NCBI GenBank assembly: GCA_026708385.1
Contig: JAPOVA010000017.1
Location: 1 to 36,906 of the forward strand
DNA: 36,906 nucleotides
Source of the DNA: Simkaniaceae bacterium
GTDB taxonomy: Bacteria > Chlamydiota > Chlamydiia > Chlamydiales > Simkaniaceae
Direction of reading: 5' to 3'
Part shown: positions 23,052-30,924 of the stretch, piece after piece
Position numbering within the stretch: position 1 is the first letter of the stretch
Layout of the letters: every line of letters begins with the position of its first letter
Notes under the pieces: generated by a model
The model's input: the letters and a program-made list of their open reading frames with translations, nothing else
Databases searched by the model: none
Told to the model about the DNA's origin: nothing
Made by a program: the position numbers and the translations under genes

Positions 23052-25548
23052 GTTCGGGCAAAAACTCGCCGACCTTTTCAAGATGAGTTCACATATGGAT
23101 CGGGCCGTTTCGCATTACGAACCTCCTCCCGAAGAGAAGGATCCGTTGGCAAGCATCTTGCCTTTCGAAGCGTGGGACGAAGGGTCGGGAATCTATATCA
23201 ACGCCCGTTCGGTAGGGTTCTGCATCGAAGTGATTCCCCTCTTGCACACACACGGCCATTTCGATGAAGAGTTTGCGGAGCTTATTGCGGAAATAGGTGA
23301 AGAAGGGGCCTCCGTACAATGTCTTCTATGGGCGGACCACAGGATCGATCCCGCACTGGCGGCCTGGGTACGCCCGGAACCGGGGAGGGGATGTATCGGG
23401 GAAGGGCAACATACCCTTTTGCGGAAGATACGAGAGAGAAGAGCCGGTTTCTTTCGAAGAGAGATGCGCTCTCCGGGAGAGATACCCGTCCGGAACTTCA
23501 GGTTCTTTTTCTCCTACGGAAAGAGGGGGTTCGACATCGCCGAGACGGCAAAAAAAAAGACAAAAGTCCTCTCCTTTTTCAGGAGAACCTCCCACGCACA
23601 CGATCCGCATCCGCAGGAATGGCTCGATACCTTTTCCGGTCTCGTCAACTTCTCGGGCAATACCGACATGTGCTCGCGAAGATACGACGACGGTAACTAT
23701 CTCTGCGCAAATCTCTGCTTGCCGGGAGCCTTGGAGGAGGAAAAAGAGCGGGTACTTTTCCACAAGGAGGGGAAAACAACGGCTTTCAAGAGTCTCGAAG
23801 CGATCGAACTCCCGGAGGAGTGGAGCTCTTCCGGGAACCACATGCTCTTGGGAGATTTCTTCAACGCCTCCCGTCTCCTTCCCGCCGATTTCTTCATACA
23901 TTTCGGCATGTTCTTCCCCTCGCAAGACAAACAAACCGCAAAAATCGCCCTCAAAACCAAGACGCTCGGCAAGCAGCTCTCCATATGGTCCCCGAAAAAC
24001 CTCTTGAATCGCTCCCGAGAAGAATACGGAGAGTGCCTCCGGGCGGAACGTCAGATCAGGGAGGGCAAAAAGATCGTCCTGACGAGAATCAATATCGGCC
24101 TCTTTTCCGATCCGGCAAAGATCGATGCCGATGTAGCCGTCGTTCGCTCCCTCTATGCGAAATTCGGTTTCAAAATCCTCCCCTGCGACTTCATCCACCT
24201 CGATGAATTCGTCCGATCACTTCCGATGGTGTGGGGTGAATCCGCATCGCAGGGATTGGCCCTTCGCACCCGGATGTTTAACCTGACCACTACGGCGGAA
24301 GTTCCGTTATTCTTGCCGATTGTGGCCGAATGGAAGGGAAACTCCCCTACGGGAATTCCCCTAACGGGGAGGCGGGGACAGTTTTCCCCTTGGGACATCT
24401 TTGCCACGCAGGGCAACCTGAACGTTACGGTCGTAGGTTCTTCCGGAACCGGGAAATCGGTCTTTATGCAGGAGATCATCGTCAACCTCCTGGGATGCGG
24501 AGGGAGATCCTTCGTAATCGACTTAGGTCGCTCGTTTGAGAAGCCGTGTCACCTTCTCGACGGACAGTACCTCCTGTTTAATAAGGGTAGCGACCTCAAT
24601 CTCAACCCCTTCGCCATGGTGCCTCCGAGTGATGACGGCGATTCGACGGTCGCATTCCTCACGATGATCACATCGATCGTCTCCACAATGGCCATGCCGA
24701 TGAAAAAGATCGACGTGGACCGGGAGAACATGATCGCCTCCGCCGTCCGGAGTGCGTGGGACAGGGAGGGAGCGGAAGCGACGATCGATACGGTAGCGAA
24801 CGAGATATGCGATGCGAAGTACGAGACGGAGATGATGCGTTCCAAGAGAGAAAGCCTCGTCGCCTCTCTGCGCAAATTTACCTCCGTAGGAGAATATGCA
24901 AGGTATTTCTACGGCAAAAACCGCGTCTCTTTCAACACACCGTTCACGGTTATCGAAACCGAAGAACTCAAAAATATGCCCGACCTGCAGGCAGTTGTCC
25001 TACAGGTCTTTTCCCTTATGATCTCCAACGAGATCTTCACGGGGAATAGGGAGCGGAAAAGTCTCGTTGCCATCGACGAGGCATGGGATCTTCTGAAAAG
25101 CCCGCAGATGGAGGGATTCATCGAATCCATGGCGCGAAGGCTGAGAAAATACGACGGCTCCTTACTTGTCGGAACGCAGGGATTACACGATTTCGATCGT
25201 TCTCCGGGGGCAAAAGCCGCCTTCCTCAATTCCAATTGGCTCGTCCTCATGGGCCGAGACGGCGAGACGATACCCTACCTAAAGGACAATCAGGTTATGG
25301 ACGTGACACCTCACGTCGAGGAGATGATCGATAGTCTGAAGAAAGTGGACGGCAAATACTCCGAAGCGTTTATCTATAACAGGCAGAGTTCCTTCTACAC
25401 CGTCGCACAGCTCAAATTAGACCCGTTCAGTGCCTCTCTCTACTCCACGAACGCCGAAAACTTCAGGAAAATCAATACGATGCGCAAAGAGGGCATTCCC
25501 GTAGAGAGGGCAATCGAAATACTCAACGAACGGGAGGGTAGGATATGA
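23032..25548 (+). CDS. traC: TraC, type IV secretion ATPase (VirB4-like)
   Basis: This 838-residue cytoplasmic ATPase drives pilus assembly. Walker A is GSSGTGKS (about 469-476) within VTVVGSSGTGKSVFMQEI. Walker B is SLVAIDEAWDLL (about 680). Between and after these lie FVIDLGRSFEKPCHLLDGQY and LLVGTQGLHDF, typical for TraC. The N-terminal half (about 30-400) is the TraC-specific domain. The length is close to F TraC (about 875). I start at ATG 23032, preceded by AAAAGGGGAAAGG; longer frames into the lipoprotein gene have no ribosome site. It ends ATGA with traW. Confidence 0.95.
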   Translation: MMRTINEFGQKLADLFKMSSHMDRAVSHYEPPPEEKDPLASILPFEAWDEGSGIYINARSVGFCIEVIPLLHTHGHFDEEFAELIAEIGEEGASVQCLLWADHRIDPALAAWVRPEPGRGCIGEGQHTLLRKIRERRAGFFRREMRSPGEIPVRNFRFFFSYGKRGFDIAETAKKKTKVLSFFRRTSHAHDPHPQEWLDTFSGLVNFSGNTDMCSRRYDDGNYLCANLCLPGALEEEKERVLFHKEGKTTAFKSLEAIELPEEWSSSGNHMLLGDFFNASRLLPADFFIHFGMFFPSQDKQTAKIALKTKTLGKQLSIWSPKNLLNRSREEYGECLRAERQIREGKKIVLTRINIGLFSDPAKIDADVAVVRSLYAKFGFKILPCDFIHLDEFVRSLPMVWGESASQGLALRTRMFNLTTTAEVPLFLPIVAEWKGNSPTGIPLTGRRGQFSPWDIFATQGNLNVTVVGSSGTGKSVFMQEIIVNLLGCGGRSFVIDLGRSFEKPCHLLDGQYLLFNKGSDLNLNPFAMVPPSDDGDSTVAFLTMITSIVSTMAMPMKKIDVDRENMIASAVRSAWDREGAEATIDTVANEICDAKYETEMMRSKRESLVASLRKFTSVGEYARYFYGKNRVSFNTPFTVIETEELKNMPDLQAVVLQVFSLMISNEIFTGNRERKSLVAIDEAWDLLKSPQMEGFIESMARRLRKYDGSLLVGTQGLHDFDRSPGAKAAFLNSNWLVLMGRDGETIPYLKDNQVMDVTPHVEEMIDSLKKVDGKYSEAFIYNRQSSFYTVAQLKLDPFSASLYSTNAENFRKINTMRKEGIPVERAIEILNEREGRI

Positions 25549-26132
25549 AAGGGTTGCCGTACACGATACTTCTCCCTCTCTGCTCCTTCATATCGGGCTC
25601 GGCGAAGGAGGGCTACACCTTTCCCGTAACGGAAGAAGATATACGGGACGCCCTGCACCGTTCCCGGTCGGAAGAAAAGGGGCAGAAGGTACACGAACAA
25701 TACGGAAAATCGCTGATCAAAGCTATCCGAACCCCGTCGGGGCTGAAAGAGGTGCCCCCGGCAGAGGAATATGCGGCACGCCTATTCGATCCGACCTACA
25801 CCGTCCCCGAAGATATCAGAGATCTCGAGGGAAATCTCATCGCATCCGAGGGAAGCAAGGTCGATCCCATGGCGGACAAAACAACACCTTTGGAAACACT
25901 CATTCTGTTTGACGGTACCGATCCGGATCACGTCAAATGGGCAAAAGGACAACCGGATGCGGTATGGATTCTTGTCAAAGGCAGTCCGGTCACCCTCGAA
26001 GAGAATGAGGAACATCCCGTCTACTTCGATCAGTTCGGAGAGGTTGGCAAGCGGTTCGGCATCGAAAGGTATCCGTGCAGATTGTCGGAAAAAGAGGGCA
26101 AAATTCTCATAGAGGAGATACCGGTACGATGA
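25545..26132 (+). CDS. traW: TraW, pilus assembly protein
   Basis: The 195-residue product has a signal peptide (about 1-20). The TraW core follows: DPTYTVPEDIRDLEGNLIAS, then GSKVDPM, TLILFDGTDPDHVKWAKGQP, VWILVKGSPVTLEENEEHPV and YFDQFGEVGKRFGIERYPCR. These strings match the family's layout of a strand-rich periplasmic protein in which DGTDP and YFDQ-G are hallmarks. TraW acts with TrbC and TraU in F pilus assembly. Both ends are ATGA junctions. Confidence 0.93.
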   Translation: MKGLPYTILLPLCSFISGSAKEGYTFPVTEEDIRDALHRSRSEEKGQKVHEQYGKSLIKAIRTPSGLKEVPPAEEYAARLFDPTYTVPEDIRDLEGNLIASEGSKVDPMADKTTPLETLILFDGTDPDHVKWAKGQPDAVWILVKGSPVTLEENEEHPVYFDQFGEVGKRFGIERYPCRLSEKEGKILIEEIPVR

Positions 26133-26740
26133 GGAAAACCGGAGCGAGATTCTCCCTCGTTTGCGAAGCGCTGTTGTGGCTCTTCCTCCTTCCGCTCCTC
26201 CTTCCCGTACGGATCGGACTCGTCACCGAGTCGGCGATCGCTTTGCTTACCCTTGCCTGCTTGGAATGGAGAAGACGCAAAGGAAACCACCCCTCTTTGC
26301 TCGTCGCCCCCTTTCTCACCCTGCGCAATCTCCTCCTCCTCTGCGGCTCCTGTTCCCTATGCTTTTCCGAAGAAGGGCTTTGCAAGGGGGGAAGATGCTT
26401 TTCGGAAAAAGAGTCTCATCCGAAGACCCTCAAGGTATTGGTCTCTTTTTCGATGCCGGACAGGACATGGCTTGCACTATCGAAGGATATCGAAAAATAC
26501 GGAGGTCTATTCGTCGTCCGCGGATTTCCCGAAAACCGGGCCGAGGCATTTCTCGCAAGAGTGTTGCAACTTAAACGGATGGGCGTTGCAAGTGGAATCG
26601 AGGTCGACCCCGAAGCATTCGATCGATATGATGTCCGTTCCGTTCCGACCTTCGTGCTCGAAACCGACGCAGGGTACGAGAAGGTGACGGGCCACGTAAC
26701 GGCCGCATACGCCATGCGCAAACTCGGAGAAGAGAGATGA
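26129..26740 (+). CDS. trbC: TrbC, F-type pilus assembly protein
   Basis: The 203-residue product has an N-terminal hydrophobic region with two segments (about 11-45) and a Cys cluster LCGSCSLC with two more cysteines (about 72-90). The TrbC core then begins at LKVLVSFSMPDRTWLALSKD, followed by VRGFPEN, VDPEAFDRYDVRSVPTFVLE and VTGHVTAAYAM. The core is the thioredoxin-like F-type TrbC fold, which cooperates with TraW. The extra membrane and Cys-rich N-terminus is unlike the simple signal peptide of F TrbC and may represent an added domain. It starts as ATGA after traW. Confidence 0.9.
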   Translation: MRKTGARFSLVCEALLWLFLLPLLLPVRIGLVTESAIALLTLACLEWRRRKGNHPSLLVAPFLTLRNLLLLCGSCSLCFSEEGLCKGGRCFSEKESHPKTLKVLVSFSMPDRTWLALSKDIEKYGGLFVVRGFPENRAEAFLARVLQLKRMGVASGIEVDPEAFDRYDVRSVPTFVLETDAGYEKVTGHVTAAYAMRKLGEER

Positions 26741-27738
26741 TCCGGAAGGCCTTCGCCCTGTTTTTTCTCCTCCCCGCCCTGAATTTCGCCACGATCTTCA
26801 ATCCCGTAACGGATATTTGTTGGCGCTGTCTCTTTCCCCTCAAGGTATCGGGTCAAAACGTCACCCCCTCTCATACGGATGCCATAGGAGGCAAGGCGAA
26901 GATATTTTGTCATTGCAAGGGGGGAGTTGTCGGACTTCCGGTCTCCTACTTTGCCCCCGCGAAAATCTGCGAAGTGACCGTGACGCCGTACCGTCTCGTC
27001 GCCTTCGACATCAATCTTTCCGGAAAAGGGATGACCAAGAGGGGATACGTGAAGGCAACCGGTTCGGGACATTTCGAGTCGGTCCGTCACGTCCATCTAT
27101 ATGAATATCCGGTACTTGCTCTTTTCGACTGTGCCGAGGCGTTTCTCTGCGCCGGAGAAAAGGCAACCACTGCCGATATCACTCTCTCCTACATGTCCGA
27201 ATTCGATCCCTTTTGGCTTAAAGATTCGTGGAATAACGTACTCTATCCGCATGGACTCATATATGGAAGCGCTTTAGCACAAGCTACTTGTATTTCCGAT
27301 TGTATCGCTACGACGGCAAACAAACCCATAGACAAACTCTCCTTCTGTGCGGGGTGCCAAGGCTCTCTTTTCCCCTACGGAGGATTCATCCCCTACGCCA
27401 CGGGAGCCGTGCAAGCCTCTTCCCTTCTCGTGCACAGGGTCTTGGCCAAGTTGCACTACCTGCAGCTACTTCGTTCCTACCCCAAGGGAAAGTATTGCAA
27501 GAAGAAAAAATCGACATTTCCACCGAAATCGTCTTACAAAATGCAGATTGCCAAGCCCGTCAAGCAAAGTACCTCTACGGAGCAATGCCCCTTCCTCGGA
27601 GCATCCGAGGTAAAATGGGGTGTGAGGAAAACCTATCCCGGTAAAGGGGAAGAGTTTGTCTACGTCATCTTTGCAAGGCATGCCTGTTGCGTAGATCCCT
27701 TCAAAATCACCGCTAGAGCCACGGGAGTCTCCGGATGA
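26737..27738 (+). CDS. traU: TraU, conjugative transfer protein
   Basis: The 333-residue product is close to the F TraU length. It has a signal peptide (about 1-18) and 15 cysteines, several in pairs: ICWRC, FCHC, CISDC, FCAGC and HACC. Hallmark stretches are FNPVTDICWRCLFPLKVSG, YMSEFDPFWLKDSWNNVLYP, and PYGGFIPYATGAVQASSLLV followed by HRVLAKLH. TraU is a periplasmic protein needed for DNA transfer, and its many cysteines make it a likely substrate of the operon's DsbA/DsbB pair. ATGA junctions are present at both ends. Confidence 0.95.
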   Translation: MIRKAFALFFLLPALNFATIFNPVTDICWRCLFPLKVSGQNVTPSHTDAIGGKAKIFCHCKGGVVGLPVSYFAPAKICEVTVTPYRLVAFDINLSGKGMTKRGYVKATGSGHFESVRHVHLYEYPVLALFDCAEAFLCAGEKATTADITLSYMSEFDPFWLKDSWNNVLYPHGLIYGSALAQATCISDCIATTANKPIDKLSFCAGCQGSLFPYGGFIPYATGAVQASSLLVHRVLAKLHYLQLLRSYPKGKYCKKKKSTFPPKSSYKMQIAKPVKQSTSTEQCPFLGASEVKWGVRKTYPGKGEEFVYVIFARHACCVDPFKITARATGVSG

Positions 27739-28781
27739 AAGGGATCCGTTTCTCCGCTCTGTTTGTCTATTCCGCCCTATTTGCCGGCGCCGAAGAGGAA
27801 AAGGGACTTCCAAACACGACACGGTCCTATGTCGAACACCTTCTCGGCAAAGAGGAAAGAAGTGCCGTCCTCGAAGCGGAAGGGCTCGTGTTACAAGCGC
27901 TCGGGGGGGACGGTACGGAGATAAGCAAGAGTACCATCCTCCCCCGGGAGGAGGAAAACGAGACATTTACTCCCGACACCCCGGAAAGGAGTCGTTGCCC
28001 CTTCGCAGGGGAGATAGAGGAGACCATGGCCGGTACGCGCGCTCTTCTCGAACCGGATCCGGATTACGGGGGAGGCCGGGAAACGGAACATGTGTTTGAA
28101 GAACGAGAAGAGGTATGGGGGCTCAACGAATTACGACCGGACGAAGAAAAGGATAATGACTGTGCCGAATCGTTGGTAAGATTGCGTGCCTTTAGCGAAC
28201 TTGAGGGGGGCGGCACTGCAGGCACGAGATCGGGAGAGGCGATTGAGAACCTCAGACTGTTCGGAGGGGAAACACTCTCCTGCAAACGGGCCCCTTTGGG
28301 AGTTGCCCTATCGGATTGTTGCGGAAACCCCGCGAAGGGGAAAAACGAACGGGGATTGTTACCCGATTGTTCGGAGGAGGAAAGAAAACTCTTCGATGCC
28401 CGGCAAAACGGGAGATGCGTTTTTTTGGGGAAAAAATCGAGGACATGGGGAGGGTCGATACGAAAGTATATCTGCTTTTCCTCTCAATTTGCGAAGAGTA
28501 TCCGGAACGCCGCGGCAACACAGATCGGCAAAGATTTCGGTACCTACCGACATCCCGATCCCGAAGGTCTTACGGTAGAGGAGCTCGGCAAACTCCATTT
28601 TGAACGGATCGATTTCAAGGAATGCGAAAGCGAGATCCGGGCCGAGATCGACCCCGAAAAGATCAAGCAAATGATCCGGGATTCCGCCTCCGAAATCTCT
28701 TCGGGAAAAACGACGGCCAAGCATATGGGGGTGATGGAAAACCGACAAAAACAATTGACGGAAGAGGGAAGGAAGCGATGA
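27735..28781 (+). CDS. traN: TraN-like, shortened mating-pair protein
   Basis: The 348-residue product has a signal peptide (about 1-19) and an acidic, low-complexity N-terminal half. The C-terminal half matches TraN: SDCCGNPAKGK, LLPDCSEEERKLFDARQNGR, KYICFSSQFAKSIRNAAATQ, IGKDFG, PDPEGLTVEELGKLHFERID. F TraN is about 600 residues and has a large receptor-recognition region. That region is missing here, leaving only the secretion-system part. TraN normally stabilises mating pairs at the outer membrane. The loss of the variable region suggests a different partner or a role other than classical conjugation. Confidence 0.85.
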   Translation: MKGIRFSALFVYSALFAGAEEEKGLPNTTRSYVEHLLGKEERSAVLEAEGLVLQALGGDGTEISKSTILPREEENETFTPDTPERSRCPFAGEIEETMAGTRALLEPDPDYGGGRETEHVFEEREEVWGLNELRPDEEKDNDCAESLVRLRAFSELEGGGTAGTRSGEAIENLRLFGGETLSCKRAPLGVALSDCCGNPAKGKNERGLLPDCSEEERKLFDARQNGRCVFLGKKSRTWGGSIRKYICFSSQFAKSIRNAAATQIGKDFGTYRHPDPEGLTVEELGKLHFERIDFKECESEIRAEIDPEKIKQMIRDSASEISSGKTTAKHMGVMENRQKQLTEEGRKR

Positions 28782-29563
28782 GAAAGGTACTCTTTGACAT
28801 GGGCGTGGTCGCAACGGCCTGTACGGTGACCTGTCATGATCTTCGTGCGGAAGATCAACCTACTTTCTACGAAAGATTTATGGAAGGTCGGTACTTTTAT
28901 CAAGAAGAGTCGGAAGAGGAGGAAAAAGAGAGAGAAGAGACAAAAAGAATCGAGGACCTCATAGCTCTTCAACGGTTTAGACAAAAGTTCGATGAAGCAC
29001 TCGGACGGGCTGTTGTCAACCCCTCCCGGGAGAATCTGAAGCGTTTTATCGTTCTGCAGGCGCGGGCGATCCGAAAGGCGGAAACATTCCAACACCTCCT
29101 CTCCCTTATCGCATTGAGCGACCCCGAATTCACCGGCCTGCCGGACAACCCGGTCTCCGAATACGGCATCGAAGCGAAAGAGCGCTTGGAAGTACTGGAG
29201 GAAAACCGGCTCTTGGAGAAGGCAAAACAGAGGTGTGCGCTCCTCTTTTTCTTCTCGGGACATAACCCCCTCATTGCAAGAGAAGCGTTCAACATGATTC
29301 GGGAGTTTGAGAAAAACACCCGGTGGAAAGTCTACCCCGTATCGGTGGACGGCGTGGGTCTTCCGGAAATGACCGACGTACGATTTGCAACCGGGAAGAC
29401 GCATGCTCCCCGCCCCGACCACACGCCCGCCTTCGTCATCATGGATACGGAGACGAAGGAGCTACTGCCCGCAGGTTTCGGGTTGATCACCGTTTCGAGT
29501 CTCAAAAAAAACATCGCGCTTGCTTTGCGTAATGCCAACCCCGACCGGAGAGAACCGGAATGA
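28778..29563 (+). CDS. traF: TraF, pilus assembly protein
   Basis: The 261-residue product has a signal-like N-terminus (about 1-24). A Glu-rich helical stretch follows (about 45-60), then a helical region RRFRQKF-like around 66-130. The thioredoxin-like TraF domain comes last: CALLFFFSGHNPLIAREAFN, KVYPVSVDGVGLPEMTDVRF, TPAFVIMDTETKELLPAGFG and LITVSSLKKNIAL. TraF lacks the catalytic Cys pair, as in the family. It works with TraH and TraW in F pilus assembly. ATGA junctions are present at both ends. Confidence 0.93.
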   Translation: MRKVLFDMGVVATACTVTCHDLRAEDQPTFYERFMEGRYFYQEESEEEEKEREETKRIEDLIALQRFRQKFDEALGRAVVNPSRENLKRFIVLQARAIRKAETFQHLLSLIALSDPEFTGLPDNPVSEYGIEAKERLEVLEENRLLEKAKQRCALLFFFSGHNPLIAREAFNMIREFEKNTRWKVYPVSVDGVGLPEMTDVRFATGKTHAPRPDHTPAFVIMDTETKELLPAGFGLITVSSLKKNIALALRNANPDRREPE

Positions 29564-30924
29564 AGAGGGTGCACCGGATTCTCCTCTTCGTTCTTCTGTC
29601 GGGAGGGACGGACCACGCGGACGGTACCGAAGCCTACATGGAAAAATGGCTCGATCGCCTGGGGATCGTCAAACACCACAATGAGGCCGCCACCACACGG
29701 GGAGGTCTTACCGCCGATTTCATAGGCGGCTCGGGGGAAATTTTAGCACACGTCTATGATACGAATCCCATCCACGTCAATATGCCCGGCTTTTCGGTGG
29801 GATGCGGAGGGATCAAATATGCTACGGGTGCCTTTAGCCTCATCAAGGGAAAAGAACTGAGAGAGGCGGGAAAGACGATTATCAAAAGTGCGACGTTCTA
29901 TGCATTCGATCTCGGCCTCCATACCCTGACGCCCATCGTATCCGCTACCGTAAGCAAAATCCAGTCCTATGCCAACCAGCTCAACGCCATCAACATCAAC
30001 AGCTGTCAGATCGGCAGATCGTTACTCAACGCCGCGTGGCCCCGATCGGAAGCGGCCTCCTCCTACATATGTGAACAGGCCCGAGAGGGAAAGTACGTCA
30101 CCGGGCTTATCGAAAGGAGACACGATTGCCATGCAAACAAAGACCGTGTCAAAGAGAGGGCTACCGGGGAGGTGGAAGACAAGAGTGACGTGATGATCTC
30201 CGAGTACAACCTCGCTTGGAAAATCTTCAACAAGATCGGCAAATTGCAAAAGGAGGAAATGGACTTGCTCGTAAACTTCACGGGTACCGTCGTTCGCAAA
30301 GGGCAAGAGGTCAGGATCTATCCCCCGAAAAAACCCAAGGAGGTGATTCACGCGATCCTTAGGGGGGGAAAGATCAAAAATGCCTATGCCTTTGCGGAAC
30401 CGAAAGGCGGGGGTAATTATGCGGAGATGAAGGAAGAAGATCGGCAGATCGACGTGGCAAAAAGTTGGCAAATGAAGGTACGCAAACATCTCGAAGCCAT
30501 TCGAGATAAACTGACCAAACCGGACAAGTACGGCGCATCCGACACGTTGACCGAGGCCGAAAGCAATCTGTTGCGGGAAAGCGAGCTACCTATCCAAACA
30601 CTCTTGGTACTCAACTCTCGACGAACGGCACACGGCTATGTCATTCCGGTTTCCCGCATCGCAATGATCAGCGCCTTCCAAAGGCTCTACACCTACTTGG
30701 GCCCCGTACTGGACGGGATCCGGAAAGAGGCATACGCCCTGCAACCTTCGCAGATCAGCTCTTCATCGACCGAAGAGCTCGAAGAGCTTCGGCACGCCAT
30801 CAACGAGGCGGAGGAATTCTTGGAAAGTGAAAAGGTAGCAACTATGAGGTCGGTAAAGAATATAGCCACACTGAACAAATTTTTGCGGGAAAGCGACGCA
30901 CTTTCCAGGGGGTGGCCGAGGTGA
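29560..30924 (+). CDS. traH: TraH, pilus assembly and mating-pair protein
   Basis: The 454-residue product matches F TraH in length (about 458). After a signal peptide come GGLTADFIGGSGEILAHVYD, then VNMPGFSVGCGGIKYATGAF, SYANQLNAININSCQIGRSL and, in the C-terminal region, coiled-coil stretches around SSSTEELEELRHAINEAEEF. TraH is a periplasmic/outer membrane component of the F assembly machine. It overlaps traF by ATGA and traG by GTGA. Confidence 0.95.
   Translation: MKRVHRILLFVLLSGGTDHADGTEAYMEKWLDRLGIVKHHNEAATTRGGLTADFIGGSGEILAHVYDTNPIHVNMPGFSVGCGGIKYATGAFSLIKGKELREAGKTIIKSATFYAFDLGLHTLTPIVSATVSKIQSYANQLNAININSCQIGRSLLNAAWPRSEAASSYICEQAREGKYVTGLIERRHDCHANKDRVKERATGEVEDKSDVMISEYNLAWKIFNKIGKLQKEEMDLLVNFTGTVVRKGQEVRIYPPKKPKEVIHAILRGGKIKNAYAFAEPKGGGNYAEMKEEDRQIDVAKSWQMKVRKHLEAIRDKLTKPDKYGASDTLTEAESNLLRESELPIQTLLVLNSRRTAHGYVIPVSRIAMISAFQRLYTYLGPVLDGIRKEAYALQPSQISSSSTEELEELRHAINEAEEFLESEKVATMRSVKNIATLNKFLRESDALSRGWPR

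Noticed and set aside
23326-24198. Minus-strand open frame of 290 codons
   Set aside because: It lies wholly antisense to traC, whose identity is certain.
28544-29422. Minus-strand open frame of 292 codons
   Set aside because: It is antisense to traN and traF, both recognised by their motifs.
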